Below, in pieces: positions 55,355 through 64,000 of a DNA stretch of 64,000 nt. The DNA is from Isoetes taiwanensis. Taxonomy: Eukaryota > Streptophyta > Lycopodiopsida > Isoetales > Isoetaceae. Position numbers and translations under genes: made by a program. The stretch spans positions 1,738,001-1,802,000 of the forward strand of contig JAJEKV010000097.1 of assembly GCA_021234155.1 (NCBI GenBank), in the 5' to 3' direction. The notes beneath the pieces were generated by a model. It saw only the letters and a list, made by a program, of their open reading frames with translations, searched no databases and had not been told where the DNA came from. Within the stretch, counting starts at the first letter, position 1. Every line of letters starts with the position of its first letter.

Positions 55355-57187
55355 CGCAAGAGTTGCTAAGACCTGATAAACCTGGCCCTTTCAACAAACT
55401 GAGTGCATTGAAAGAGGACAAACATGAAAACCATGAAGTATAATAAGTCTTCACATTGGGATCTCAAGCTAAAAGCATAGTCAGATCTCGATGAAATTAG
55501 AACTTACGTCAATAAAGTTAAATTTTCTTGATGGGTCCTCGACTTACAACCAGTATGCGCCGGCAACAAGACTGAGAAATCGGATGCGATTTTTGAAAAG
55601 GTTGCAATAATAAGCCGGATCAAGGAATGATGAGGCAAAAGAAGGAAATGCCGGATCTAAAGGAGCTGTTAGAAGAAAAAACGTGTTGAGTTTGGGATCC
55701 AGCTGCTAAAAAGGATGGTTCGCAGATCGCCCCTCCGGAGAGGAGGAAGAAGCAAGCTATGACACGAAATGTTCACAACCCTGCCGGAATTCCGGCTAGG
55801 AATTGTCTACTGTTAGTGGGGAATAGACGGCTAAGATTTGGTGGTAAACGGTCATAATAAAGTTGTTGGCTGATAACAGGCGTCGTAATATATATGCCTT
55901 GCTTGCCTAGTTCCTATTGAAGCACAAAAGCAACCATTCCAAATTAGGGGCCAACTGCCACAGGTCAACAAATCAGACACAGATCATATCTCCTTTGAAT
56001 CAAGGAGAATCTAACCTATATGAACTTGTTGGCTAGCGCATTTTTTTCTTATTTGGTGTAGGCATCGAAAAACAAAAACAGGGGGTTAGTCTCCTAAATT
56101 TCTGTCACAGTTCGAGTTTTTATTTGCCGACAAAAGAATTGTGGGGTTTCCTTCAAAATCCGGCAAATAATCACGAATTTATATTCAAAATCTGGTGGAG
56201 CATGACATTTACTGGCAAATTATCTGGTTATAGCTATGGGGATTTCGAAGCCTGATTTGGTGCTGCTCCGCCGACTCGTGAAAGTAATCACGCCGCCTCC
56301 TTGGTTGGGGCTAGGTAGCAAGTCACTAGGTTTGGAACCTCCTACCAACTCTACGACCCTACCAGATTTGACCTCTGTATGTTGACCTTCTATAACAAGT
56401 TACCATGTATTTTCTCCAAGTTAAAATATTCTTGAATTCTATTGGTGCCTTCACATCGTTTGGCATGCATCAAGCCCAAAATGGAGATGCAAACGTGGGC
56501 TTGGTTATATTATTTTAACGAGCATTGATTTTTATATATTTTTTGTACTTAGGTTTAAAGAATCCATCATGCGTGAACTAAGTCTGTATTTGTTTACTCT
56601 CTACACAAATTAAAAGGCATGATTGATATTTATTCTTTAATTATCATAATATAATATCTCATAAATAGATGGTCAATTTTAGTCACAGCTACCAACCATC
56701 CCATTGCTCAAATTCCATTTTTCAATTATGTAACCCATTTATTTTGAGGCAAACATCACCGGACCAAATGTCCCCATCATGCATCAACATATACAAGTTG
56801 GGGGTGGGCAAACAAATATTAATAATTTCTTTTACTATCTTTCTACAAATAAAAAAAAATTATAGGTGAAAGCATATTAGATATGATAGTGCTCGAAGGA
56901 GTGTTCGAGAAGCAAATAAATTCGCAAGGGAACAATACACATTGAGGCAATTAGCCTTGATAATTAAGGCACTTTGAAAAAGGTTGAGTACCTAGAGTAT
57001 TCAATATCTTGTCCAAATTCCATATCCTTAAACTTAATTACAATAACTTGAAATTTCATAATATTTCTTCGCTTCTGCGAGTCCGATTGGGTAGTGAGTT
57101 TTGACATAACTTTTATTGTTTTTATGCTGGCTTTTTAGATGGTAAATCTTGTATTATTTGTTCGCTAATCCTTTGTTTTGTATCAAG
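55355..57187. other. DRP1 upstream region and AT-rich spacer; possible LTR at 56868-57185
   Basis: The first few hundred bases hold the DRP1 5' leader and promoter. A 5' leader intron is possible, since the sequence at 55363-55375 resembles an acceptor (CAACAAAC/CAGGTCTTAG on the minus strand). From about 56868 (TGAAAGCATATT) to 57185 (TTGTATCA) the sequence has TG...CA ends and is followed by a primer-binding site, so it may be a lone Copia 5' LTR. No gene. Confidence 0.4.
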
Positions 57188-57199
57188 TGGTATCAAAGC
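57188..57199 (+). other. Copia-type primer-binding site remnant
   Basis: TGGTATCAAAGC, two bases after a CA end, differs at one position from the plant Copia site TGGTATCAGAGC. No gag frame survives downstream. Confidence 0.55.
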
Positions 57200-57599
57200 A
57201 CGGTTTTGAAACCCCTGAAACATGTGGGCATAGATCAGGTTGTCTATTTTGTTTTGAGATTTATTTAAAAGAAACTAGATCTAGGTAGACTACTTTGGAA
57301 GCTTCTCTGTAGCTATAAAATTTGGTCAGCATTTGAGTCAGTACCTATTATATTGATAATTTTAGAAGCTTGTTGAGTTAAATCTCAGTTGTTCTTATAA
57401 GCCATGAAAATATGACCTTTGTTGTCAATTTCTTCATAAGACGTAATCTTTAATTGCTATCTCAGAGTCTAATTTAGGGTAAAGAGGATGCTAAGACATC
57501 GAGGGATTGATGTTCAAAAAGACATGGTTCGTATGTTTCCATAATATTTTCCTGTCATTTTCATCTCCCCTTCACTAGCGCCTAACCACCTTCTCTCTA
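57200..57599. other. No gene; probable Copia 5' internal remnant
   Basis: AT-rich with stops in all frames; no gag motif. Confidence 0.3.
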
Positions 57600-57815
57600 G
57601 CGTCTGGGTGTTTGATCTAGTGGTAACGCACTAGTTCTTGCAACTATAGGTCTAGAATCGTACTCTGAACTGTTGGGTGTCAAAACCCACAGATGCAATG
57701 TAAAGTGGTTGGGGGCAGGGCCCAACTGAGCAATGTAGTGTAGTGTGTGGTCACGTGTCCACTTAGATGTTGCCTAGTGGCGTGACGTTAAAATACTATC
57801 TATCTATCTAGTGCC
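57600..57815 (+). mobile_element. tRNA-derived SINE-like element with (CTAT)n tail
   Basis: Head GTTTGATCTAGTGGTAACGC (A-box-like) and TAGGTCTAGAATCGTAC (B-box-like), ~35 bp apart, then a GC-richer body with GGTTGGGGGCAGGGCCCAAC and GTGGTCACGTGTCCAC (both self-complementary), ending in CTATCTATCTATCTA. This layout is that of a plant SINE. Confidence 0.5.
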
Positions 57816-58465
57816 TTGCACTTTCTTTTTAGGGTTTCTCTCACTAGAATCTCTCTCTCTCTAGGTCATCCAATTTTTGAAAGAAGAAGACAATTCTTGC
57901 ATAGTTTGTTAGTGAGCGACTAGAGCTTTTCATAGCAATAAAAATCTTACAAAACGGAGCATTCAACAAAAAAGTTTCAAAGTTTTCCCAGGTATGTTCA
58001 ATTAGCTTATTTTGATCCCAAAATTCAATTTCAAAAGCGAATTTAGATGAACGAACCTACTTGCCTGCTATGGGGGGACGCTTAGAGACTTGCTAGTTCT
58101 AGTTCGGCAATGTATTCTTTCCACCTTAAATATTTTTCTTCCGTCTTTGATTGTAAGTGCTAGAAGCAATCGTGAAGAGCCTGGAGGTGCATGCACTATA
58201 GCTTCATATGCATGCTGCTGAAGGCTCTGTAACATTCTGATAGTATGATGATGACTTTAACATCCTCTACACATATGTACATTATAGATATGATGGCAAT
58301 GGATGAAATTTTAGATTTTTTTTTAAGCCGATTATTTTCTCTCTCTTTAAAAGTTTAATAGAAATTAAGGCAACTTTTTCTTTGATTATCCAGAATATTG
58401 ATGTCAAAGAAATGGCAAAATATTTAAGAATAGAATAGAATGATTTTTATCATCCACAGAGACCA
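57816..58465. other. No gene seen
   Basis: AT-rich, with a CT microsatellite-like stretch near 57850. No supported frame. Confidence 0.4.
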
Positions 58466-58690
58466 ATCGGGCAGCTCTAGGCCTGTCGCACCCGCCTTGG
58501 CTGACGGAGGTTTTTGTTGATGATGGGGGACCTGACATGTCATCGCAGGTTTTGGATGGTGTGCCAAAATGGTTTCCATGTCAACAACAAATCCTTGAAG
58601 GAAGAAACCTCTAAGTGCCAGCTTGCAACCCTCCCTCGGACTTGGGCGAAAAAATGACCAAGTGCCATGCAAATATTGCTTGATTTATGG
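58466..58690. repeat. Repeat block upstream of CDC45 pseudogene copy 1
   Basis: CCTGTCGCACCCGCCTTGG, GATGGGGGACCTGACATGTC, AAAATGGTTTCCATGTCA and TCTAAGTGCCAGCTTGCAAC recur at 60245-60445. Shorter relatives (GGCTGATAACG, ATGGTTTCCACGTCAGCA, GCGCTCGCCTTGTCTGATA) occur at 59970-60110 and 60118-60240. Confidence 0.8.
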
Positions 58691-58806
58691 CCATTTGTGA
58701 AATCATGCCCCATCTCTTTCTTCTTCTTCTTCTTTTGCTATTCAGACCCTGTTGGTTTAAATTTTGCTTGGTTTCTTCAGTTTAATTGGATTTTAGATCA
58801 ACAAGA

Positions 58807-59907
58807 ATGGTTAGAGAACAAAATGATGCTCAATTCTATGATAGTATTAGATCTGCAGCAAAAGCAGCCACCTCTTTTCCAGTCTTCATTTTTTCATTTG
58901 CAATAGATGCTGATTCTCCATGTGTCGTTAAGATTGCGACACAAAAATTGGCCTCTGATGGAATCAGATATTCTATTTATCCTACTACAAGCTTCACGAC
59001 ATTGAAGATTTAGAAGTATTACTAGAGCTGTTATTACTTCTAAACTAGAGTGTCGTATGTGACCTAAGATATCTGCTAAAAGTTGGAGTTGTTTCAATTT
59101 TTGTTATTGATAGTCATAAACCTATTATTCATCTTAATAGTATGAGTGACAATAACACACGAGTTGTGGTATTATACATAAAGAAGATGAGGTTGAAGCA
59201 GATCTGATGTATAATTTTGATGTGGCTAGTCTTGCTACCTAATCAGATTTAACAACGGAACCTGGTCTTGAAGACGAAGATCAGGATGAATCGCATGATG
59301 AATACGATGTGGAAGAAACAAAAAAAAGCAGAAGGGATGGGGCGGATCATGTGAATGCTAGATGCTTAAAACAGGCTATAAAGGAATGGGTGCAATAGAA
59401 GAGGAAACATAAGTGGCACCTTTCATGGGAAACCCCCACAGAGTATTTGATGTTTAAGATTGCACATGCTATACAAAAACTCAAACGAACTTTTTTCGGA
59501 AGGCTCTAAACTTTTCTAGGATAATATATGAAGATGAATCTAGACTTATGCTTCTGAGGGAATGTACACTTTATAATTGGATGTTTTCTTCTTCATATGT
59601 TGCTACCAAGCTGAAGATATGGACAGAAGGTGATTCAAAAGGGTTGAAACTATTGTTAACTCGTATGCGAATTGCATTAGCAGAATCCCAGCAAAAGTTT
59701 TAGTATATGAGTGGACACTAAGAAGATATGAAGGAGGAGATAAAGACATTTTTAGTAGTCTATGGACTTCCAGAGCTGTACTATAGAAGCTTCTACAGGA
59801 ATCATGGCTATTGTTCTGAGGTCTTAGCAATTGATGTTGTATGTGAGGCAACAACAGTGTTGGAATCCCAAGGAGAAGAGAGTAAAAACTTTACAAATCA
59901 ATTCTAG
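58807..59907 (+). pseudogene. CDC45 (replication initiation factor) pseudogene, intronless, copy 1
   Basis: Begins MVREQNDAQFYDSIRSAAKA, then FPVFIFSFAIDADSPCVVKI and DGIRYSIYPTTSF, matching the start of plant CDC45. Further pieces in the same order follow: ADLMYNFDVASLAT (near 59200), an acidic stretch EDEDQDESHDEYDVEE, RLMLLRECTLYNWM, YVATKLKIW, LKLLLTRMRIALAESQQKF, EIKTFLVVYGLPELYYRSFY and NHGYCSEVLAIDVVCEAT, ending at TAG 59905-59907. CDC45 is part of the CMG helicase. The pieces run on without introns. Stops (first at 59010) and frameshifts occur throughout, and the C-terminal third is missing. It sits within a repeat block, so a processed or captured copy is likely. Confidence 0.85.
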
Positions 59908-59959
59908 AAAGTATATGTTGCTCTTTCATAACCTAATTGGAAGAATTTGCAGCTTAACA

Positions 59960-60445
59960 GTGGTATTTGGCTGATAACGGGGGATTAGACACATTAGCAT
60001 GGATCTTGAATAGCTTGCAGAGATGGTTTCCACGTCAGCAATGCGACCTTACCCGTGCTGGACCGCCCGAGGCGGCTCTAGAATAGTCGCGCTCGCCTTG
60101 TCTGATAACTATAGTACTAGGCTGATAACGTGGGGCATGATATATTAGCATGAGTCATGGACGGCGTGACGAGATGCCTTCCACATCAGCAATGTCCCCT
60201 TGCCTGGGATCTACATTTGCCCCGCAGGGTTGCCCAGGGCGGCCCTAGACCTGTCGCACCCGCCTTGGCTGATAATAGGGGTTTTGGCTGATGATGGGGG
60301 GCCTGACATGTCATCGCAGGTCGTGGCGTGCCAAAATGGTTTCCATGTCATCAATAAATCCTTGAAGAAAGAAACCTCTAAGCCAGCTTGCAACCTTCCC
60401 TCTGACTTGGGAGAAAAAATGACCAAGTGCCACGCAAATATTGCT
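59960..60445. repeat. Degenerate tandem repeat (~130-190 bp units) before CDC45 copy 2
   Basis: Units begin near 59968, 60118 and 60268 with GGCTGATAA or GGCTGATGATGGGG and contain ATGGTTTCCACGTCAGCAA-like and CGCCCGAGGCGGCTCTAGA-like segments. The last unit is closest to 58466-58690. Confidence 0.7.
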
Positions 60446-60728
60446 TGGTTTATGGCTATTCGTGAAATCATACCCATCTCTTTCCTTTGCTATTCAGACC
60501 CCGCTGGTTTAAATTTTGCTTGGTTTCTTCAGTTTAATTGGATTTTAGATCAACAAGAATAATGATGCTCAATTCTATGGAAGTATTAGGTCTGCAGCGA
60601 CTGCTTTTCCAGTCTTCATTTTTTCATTTGCAGAATATGTTGATTCTCCATATGGCCTTGGATGGAATCACATATTCTATTTATCCTATTACAAGCTTTT
60701 ATGACATTGAGGATTCAGAGCTATTAGT
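60446..60728 (+). pseudogene. CDC45 pseudogene copy 2, cut by a Gypsy LTR
   Basis: Same sequence as 58680-59030: TTTATGGCTATTCGTGAAAT, GGTTTAAATTTTGCTTGG and GATCAACAAGAAT in the 5' leader, then NDAQFYGSIR-like coding pieces. A deletion removes the ATG region, and more are internal. It stops at 60728 where the LTR begins. Leader and coding sequence are both duplicated, so the copying event involved DNA, not a second mRNA. Confidence 0.8.
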
Positions 60729-61696
60729 TGTGACACTCCCAGAATCTATATGATGCTCCCATCCCCTCCTGTGGTGACTACATCACGATGGTAGGGCCCT
60801 CCGTCATACTCGAACCCCTTGGAATGGCCAAGTGCCCGGGCGAGGAACACGGAGGTGTCATTCGTCCCACGTCCTCTATGGGAATCCTATACAGCGAAAA
60901 CCATATCCTGCGACCCAAGGGGTGTCAGACCCATACCCAGCCCACATGCAGTGACCGACTATAAGCCTAGCACACTGTGGGAGCCCCAGTAGCTACGCTC
61001 AGCAAGGCTCCGCCCCCACTTCACCAATTGTGTTCGTTATTTGGTGCTAAACCACATCATAGCATCCACAACCAGGTGGGCTCTTGTGCACAGCCGCAAT
61101 TATTGGGTTCTAAGGGTTCTAGCTAGAAACATCTCTAGTTCTAGGAAGCTTTAAGGTCTCTACCCTTCCCTTAACCCCCAATACACGGAAGGAGCAGAAA
61201 GAAAGAATATAAACAACCATCGAAGTATCCATCATCATCATAATAACCTATAAAAGAGAATTTAACCATTCCATCTACTCAAAGAAGTGTTAATGAAAAT
61301 ACAAGCTATCTAGGGACTAACCAGTCTCCTGGCCAGAGCCATTATCACGAAAGGCCTCCATTCTGCAGGTCTGTTTACCACAACTGGTGGCTGCTCTTCC
61401 TCTTCTCTTTCCCAAATCGATTTTAGGGCAGAAATAGGGTAGGACCCCAATTTCTCCTCCCAATCTGGCAAGTCCCACTTGGCCAATCGATTTGGGCCAG
61501 GTGGTGGCACCTCCCTATTTGTTTCCTTTAGCTAATTATAACCTAATTAGTCTTTCACTAATATTTTTAGCATAGCTAATAAAAGCCCTTTTAGATTAAT
61601 CCAAGTTATTCCCTATTGACCCTTAGGGACTAATTGTACACTGTTGACGTGTCATAGTATGCATACGTATACCATATAAATACATGAAACGTCACA
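60729..61696 (-). repeat. Gypsy LTR, 968 bp (3' LTR of the minus-strand element)
   Basis: Starts TGTGACACTCCC and ends AAACGTCACA, giving TGTGAC/GTCACA ends. It is followed directly by TTCTCCCCCCTTA, the complement of a polypurine tract. It is inserted into CDC45 pseudogene copy 2. The partner LTR is not in the window. Confidence 0.75.
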
Positions 61697-61709
61697 TTCT
61701 CCCCCCTTA
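61697..61709 (-). other. Gypsy polypurine tract
   Basis: Minus-strand TAAGGGGGGAGAA directly adjoins the LTR. Confidence 0.7.
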
Positions 61710-61792
61710 GAATAATGCTGTCATCAGCATTGGGGTTAGTAGAACAGTCAATTTTTAAAAGATAACTCTTATTCATTGAAAGTAAGACAAGA

Positions 61793-63250
61793 TTACGTAT
61801 ATTTGTTGGAGGACCGAAGTCCCTTAACAACACATACGAGATACCATAAGAACAACTTAAGAGGGTACTCATAGACAACACATAGTTGGCGATAATCAAT
61901 GCACATTCTTAAAGTGACATCCTTCTTCTTTACAAAGAGAATTGGTGCACCAAAAGGTGACACACTTGGTCGAATGAAGCCTAATTTAAGAAGCTCCTGC
62001 AGCTGTTTATTAAGCTCCGTTAATTCAGGGGTACTCATTCTGTATGGAGCCTTACTGGTAGGCTTGGTTCCCGGTTCTAAGGTAATTTCACATTCCATGC
62101 CTCTAAAAGGTTGCAACCGATGAATTTCATATGGAAAGAGGTCGTGATATTCCCGAAGAACAACTGCTATTGCTAGAGGCAAGCTATCAATAACTTCATC
62201 TTGTTTAGACTTGGCGTCTACTGAAGCAAAATCATGCAAACAACTTGAGACTTTCGGATAGCCCTGTCTAACCGACGTAATGAGATACACTGCATAATTG
62301 GGATAACTGGTTTACTTGCTATGGTTACCAGAGCTCCATTAGCTGCATTGAGGTAACTTCTCGCTTCTCACAATCAATGTTTGCCTTTGCGGCAACCAAG
62401 AATTCCATACCCACAATAAGGTCAATTCTTCGTCTTTCCCATCGCAAGTATTTAAACACAGTTCCAACATCATAATGGACCCATAATCTAACTATAAAAA
62501 ATAAATCTGCAAATAAAACTTGAGAGACTCACAGAACTTGAAAGATTCATAGAACCAGTATTGTGTGGGTTTGCGGGTCAGAAGCCACCAAAAACATCAT
62601 ATAAATGCAAAAAATAAGTCTACAAATAAGAACTTGAAAGACTCATAGAATGTGAAAGACTCACAAAACCGGACTTGTGTGGGTTTACGGGTCAGAAGCC
62701 ATGACGAAAGCATGAGAAATGTGCATCTTCTTCTATCTCCGGGCCCAATCTTTTGGCTTTTCTATTTTTCAATGTCCATGATCTCAGCCCCTAGAGCAAC
62801 GGGTGCTCTTGGCAACTGAATGTTCAAGTTGATGCGTCGACTTTGTGTGTGGCGTACGGCCCCACTAGCCAACGTGACTAGATATGGCTTTGACTTAAAG
62901 GGAGTGAGCTATAAAGCTTCTGCCATTCTAGGGGAGGCAAAATTGTGCGTGCTGTTGGTTTTTATGAGAATGATAAAGGGATACTTGGCCAACCGTGGAA
63001 ATGACAGTGTTGACTATCGGCTTGATCCGTCTCAATGGCAGCATAAATATGGGACTCACTTGTATATAGTATAGTGCCTCGTCATCAGCAACACTATTTG
63101 GTTCACTTGGGTCCCCCGCACCTTCCCAATCCACTTCAGCAAGGGCAACCTGTACAACCTATGTGATATAGGGGCAGTCCTGCATGCGGTGTCCCAGTCG
63201 AAAGCACAAATAACAAGCTTTGTCCATGCGTAACTGGTCGCGAGCCTCCT
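61793..63250 (-). pseudogene. Ty3/Gypsy gag-pol remains (zinc knuckle, protease, start of RT)
   Basis: From right to left on the minus strand: ACYLCFRLGHRMQDCP (CCHC zinc knuckle, ~63215-63165) with several frames after it; RIDLIVGMEFLVAAKANIDC (~62440-62380), the end of the aspartic protease domain; then a 165-codon stretch (62290-61793) with [49 protein letters not shown] and [10 protein letters not shown], the start of reverse transcriptase. The catalytic YVDD part, RNase H and integrase are absent: the frame jumps to non-RT residues just after DYRQL, so a large internal deletion joins RT to the 3' end. Stops and frameshifts abound. Confidence 0.85.
62490..62705. repeat. ~110-bp direct duplication inside the Gypsy remnant
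   Basis: ATAAATCTGCAAATAAAACT ... TTGTGTGGGTTTGCGGGTCA (about 62500-62590) recurs as ATAAGTCTACAAATAAGAAC ... TTGTGTGGGTTTACGGGTCA (about 62612-62702). Confidence 0.8.
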
Positions 63251-63256
63251 TCGGAA

Positions 63257-64000
63257 CAGTGTTGTCAAGTACGTCAGGTACGATACGGGTACGGTATGTA
63301 TTTAACGTACTAATACGGGTTCCATACCTCCTAGTTTAAAAGTACTTTAAATACATTTTTCGTATTTGTTAAATACTTGTAAAATAAGTAAAATATGTAC
63401 TTAACGTATAATACATTAAGTACTTCATGCCAATTTTTAAAAACAGTTCTAAATTCTAAAATAGTTGCAATTACAATGGATTTTCAGCTTCAAGCAATAG
63501 ATCATACCATAGTCTCCATAAATAATTGTTTTCTCAAAAACTTTAACTAAGAATAGCTATATTTAATGTTTGCATTCTTCATAATGAAACTTAAGTTTGA
63601 AAGCTTAAACAAAATATGCTTAAAGTAATAAGAAAAAGAGAATCGATCAAAGTCCATCATCCCCTTCCTCCTCGTCATCTTCATCCTCAGACTCGGTTTC
63701 GGAGGATGACTTCCACACAAGCTCCTCATCTGTAAGCTCCTCATCTGTGCCAACTTCTTCTTCTTCAATCACATCTAGATTGTCTTCAGGTAAACCAGCA
63801 GATGTAATGGATCGCGTTACTCTCCTGCTACGAGTAGACCTGTCACTACCTCCTTTTCGTCTACGTCTACCTATTCGGCTAGTAGAGGCTCCTCGAGATG
63901 ATGATGCCATATCTCTCGTCATACTCCTTGTCCTTCTCCTCAAGCTCATAGCCTCTTGAAAATATGCTTCATAGATTTCTCTATCTATATCATTATCATG
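63257..64000 (-). mobile_element. hAT-like DNA transposon, 3' end, runs off the window
   Basis: A terminal sequence CAGTGTTGTCAAGTACG starts at 63257, of the CA(G)TG type usual for hAT ends. The 8 bases before it (CTTCGGAA, 63249-63256) are the likely target duplication, though the other copy lies outside the window. The next ~180 bp is AT-rich with repeated GTACTTAA/TACGTAC words, typical of subterminal repeats. The insertion splits the Gypsy remnant. Confidence 0.65.
63647..64000 (-). CDS. C-terminal part of a hAT-type transposase (partial at window edge)
   Basis: The minus-strand frame is open from the window end: DNDIDREIYEAYFQEAMSLR, then a Ser/Arg-rich stretch (SSSRGASTSRIGRRRRKGG), then a strongly acidic tail (DVIEEEEVGTDEELTDEEL ... 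EDEDDEEEGDDGL) and a stop at 63647. Basic-then-acidic tails are common at the end of plant hAT transposases. The BED finger and dimerisation domain would lie beyond 64000, so the family call depends mainly on the terminal repeat. The frame is intact as far as seen. Confidence 0.5.
   Translation of the reverse strand, partial: HDNDIDREIYEAYFQEAMSLRRRTRSMTRDMASSSRGASTSRIGRRRRKGGSDRSTRSRRVTRSITSAGLPEDNLDVIEEEEVGTDEELTDEELVWKSSSETESEDEDDEEEGDDGL

Overview
The window is nuclear DNA of a land plant, most likely a fern (a lycophyte is possible). The reasons are an intronless PLS-class pentatricopeptide repeat gene of the type expanded in ferns and lycophytes, a 16-exon plant dynamin (DRP1), fragments of plant-only families (COI1, vacuolar sorting receptor, HD-Zip IV), small GT-AG introns, low gene density and heavy transposon load. 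No bacterial-type operons, rRNA or functional tRNA genes were seen.

Layout. 0.9-5.2 kb: a plant CxxCLRERL-type gene with one in-frame stop (minus), head to head with an intact PPR gene (plus). 7.25-13.1 kb: a young Ty1/Copia element (LTRs differ at about 2 of 262 positions) inserted in an older Copia remnant. 14.5-16.5 kb: a tandem array carrying six hairpins built on GGATCACACCATGCGAA. 17.35-25.64 kb: a candidate composite DNA transposon with related inverted ends. It holds a decayed minus-strand transposase-like gene (QLDN..ENKN and GHTHD signatures) diverging from a decayed plus-strand gene that joins a ParB-like domain to a beta-class DNA N4/N6 methyltransferase. An 18-bp palindrome, GTGTATTCCGGAATACAC, recurs in their shared promoter region and in the methyltransferase introns. 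This is the most unusual system here.

26.9-27.4 and 38.8-39.8 kb: 3' ends of one LINE family. 28-37 kb: a graveyard of host gene fragments (HD-Zip IV START, LysM, COI1, vacuolar sorting receptor, DnaJ-type zinc finger) that ends at a canonical Helitron 3' terminus at 36,962. 40.3-42.4 kb: a dead PPR gene. 42-48.6 kb: simple, tandem and dispersed repeats, a Copia integrase scrap and a SINE-like unit. 49.9-55.4 kb is the healthy genic island: a five-exon gene for an unrecognised 254-aa basic coiled-coil protein (plus) and an intact 609-aa DRP1 dynamin (minus). 57-64 kb: LTR and SINE remnants, two CDC45 pseudogene copies set among repeats, a Gypsy LTR inserted in the second copy, Gypsy gag-pol remains, and a hAT element nested in the Gypsy and running off the right edge.

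Only three genes look functional: the PPR gene, the 254-aa gene and DRP1. The CxxC gene would be a fourth if its stop codon is a sequence error. All gene models come from reading the sequence by eye. Family names rest on motif recognition, not on a database search.
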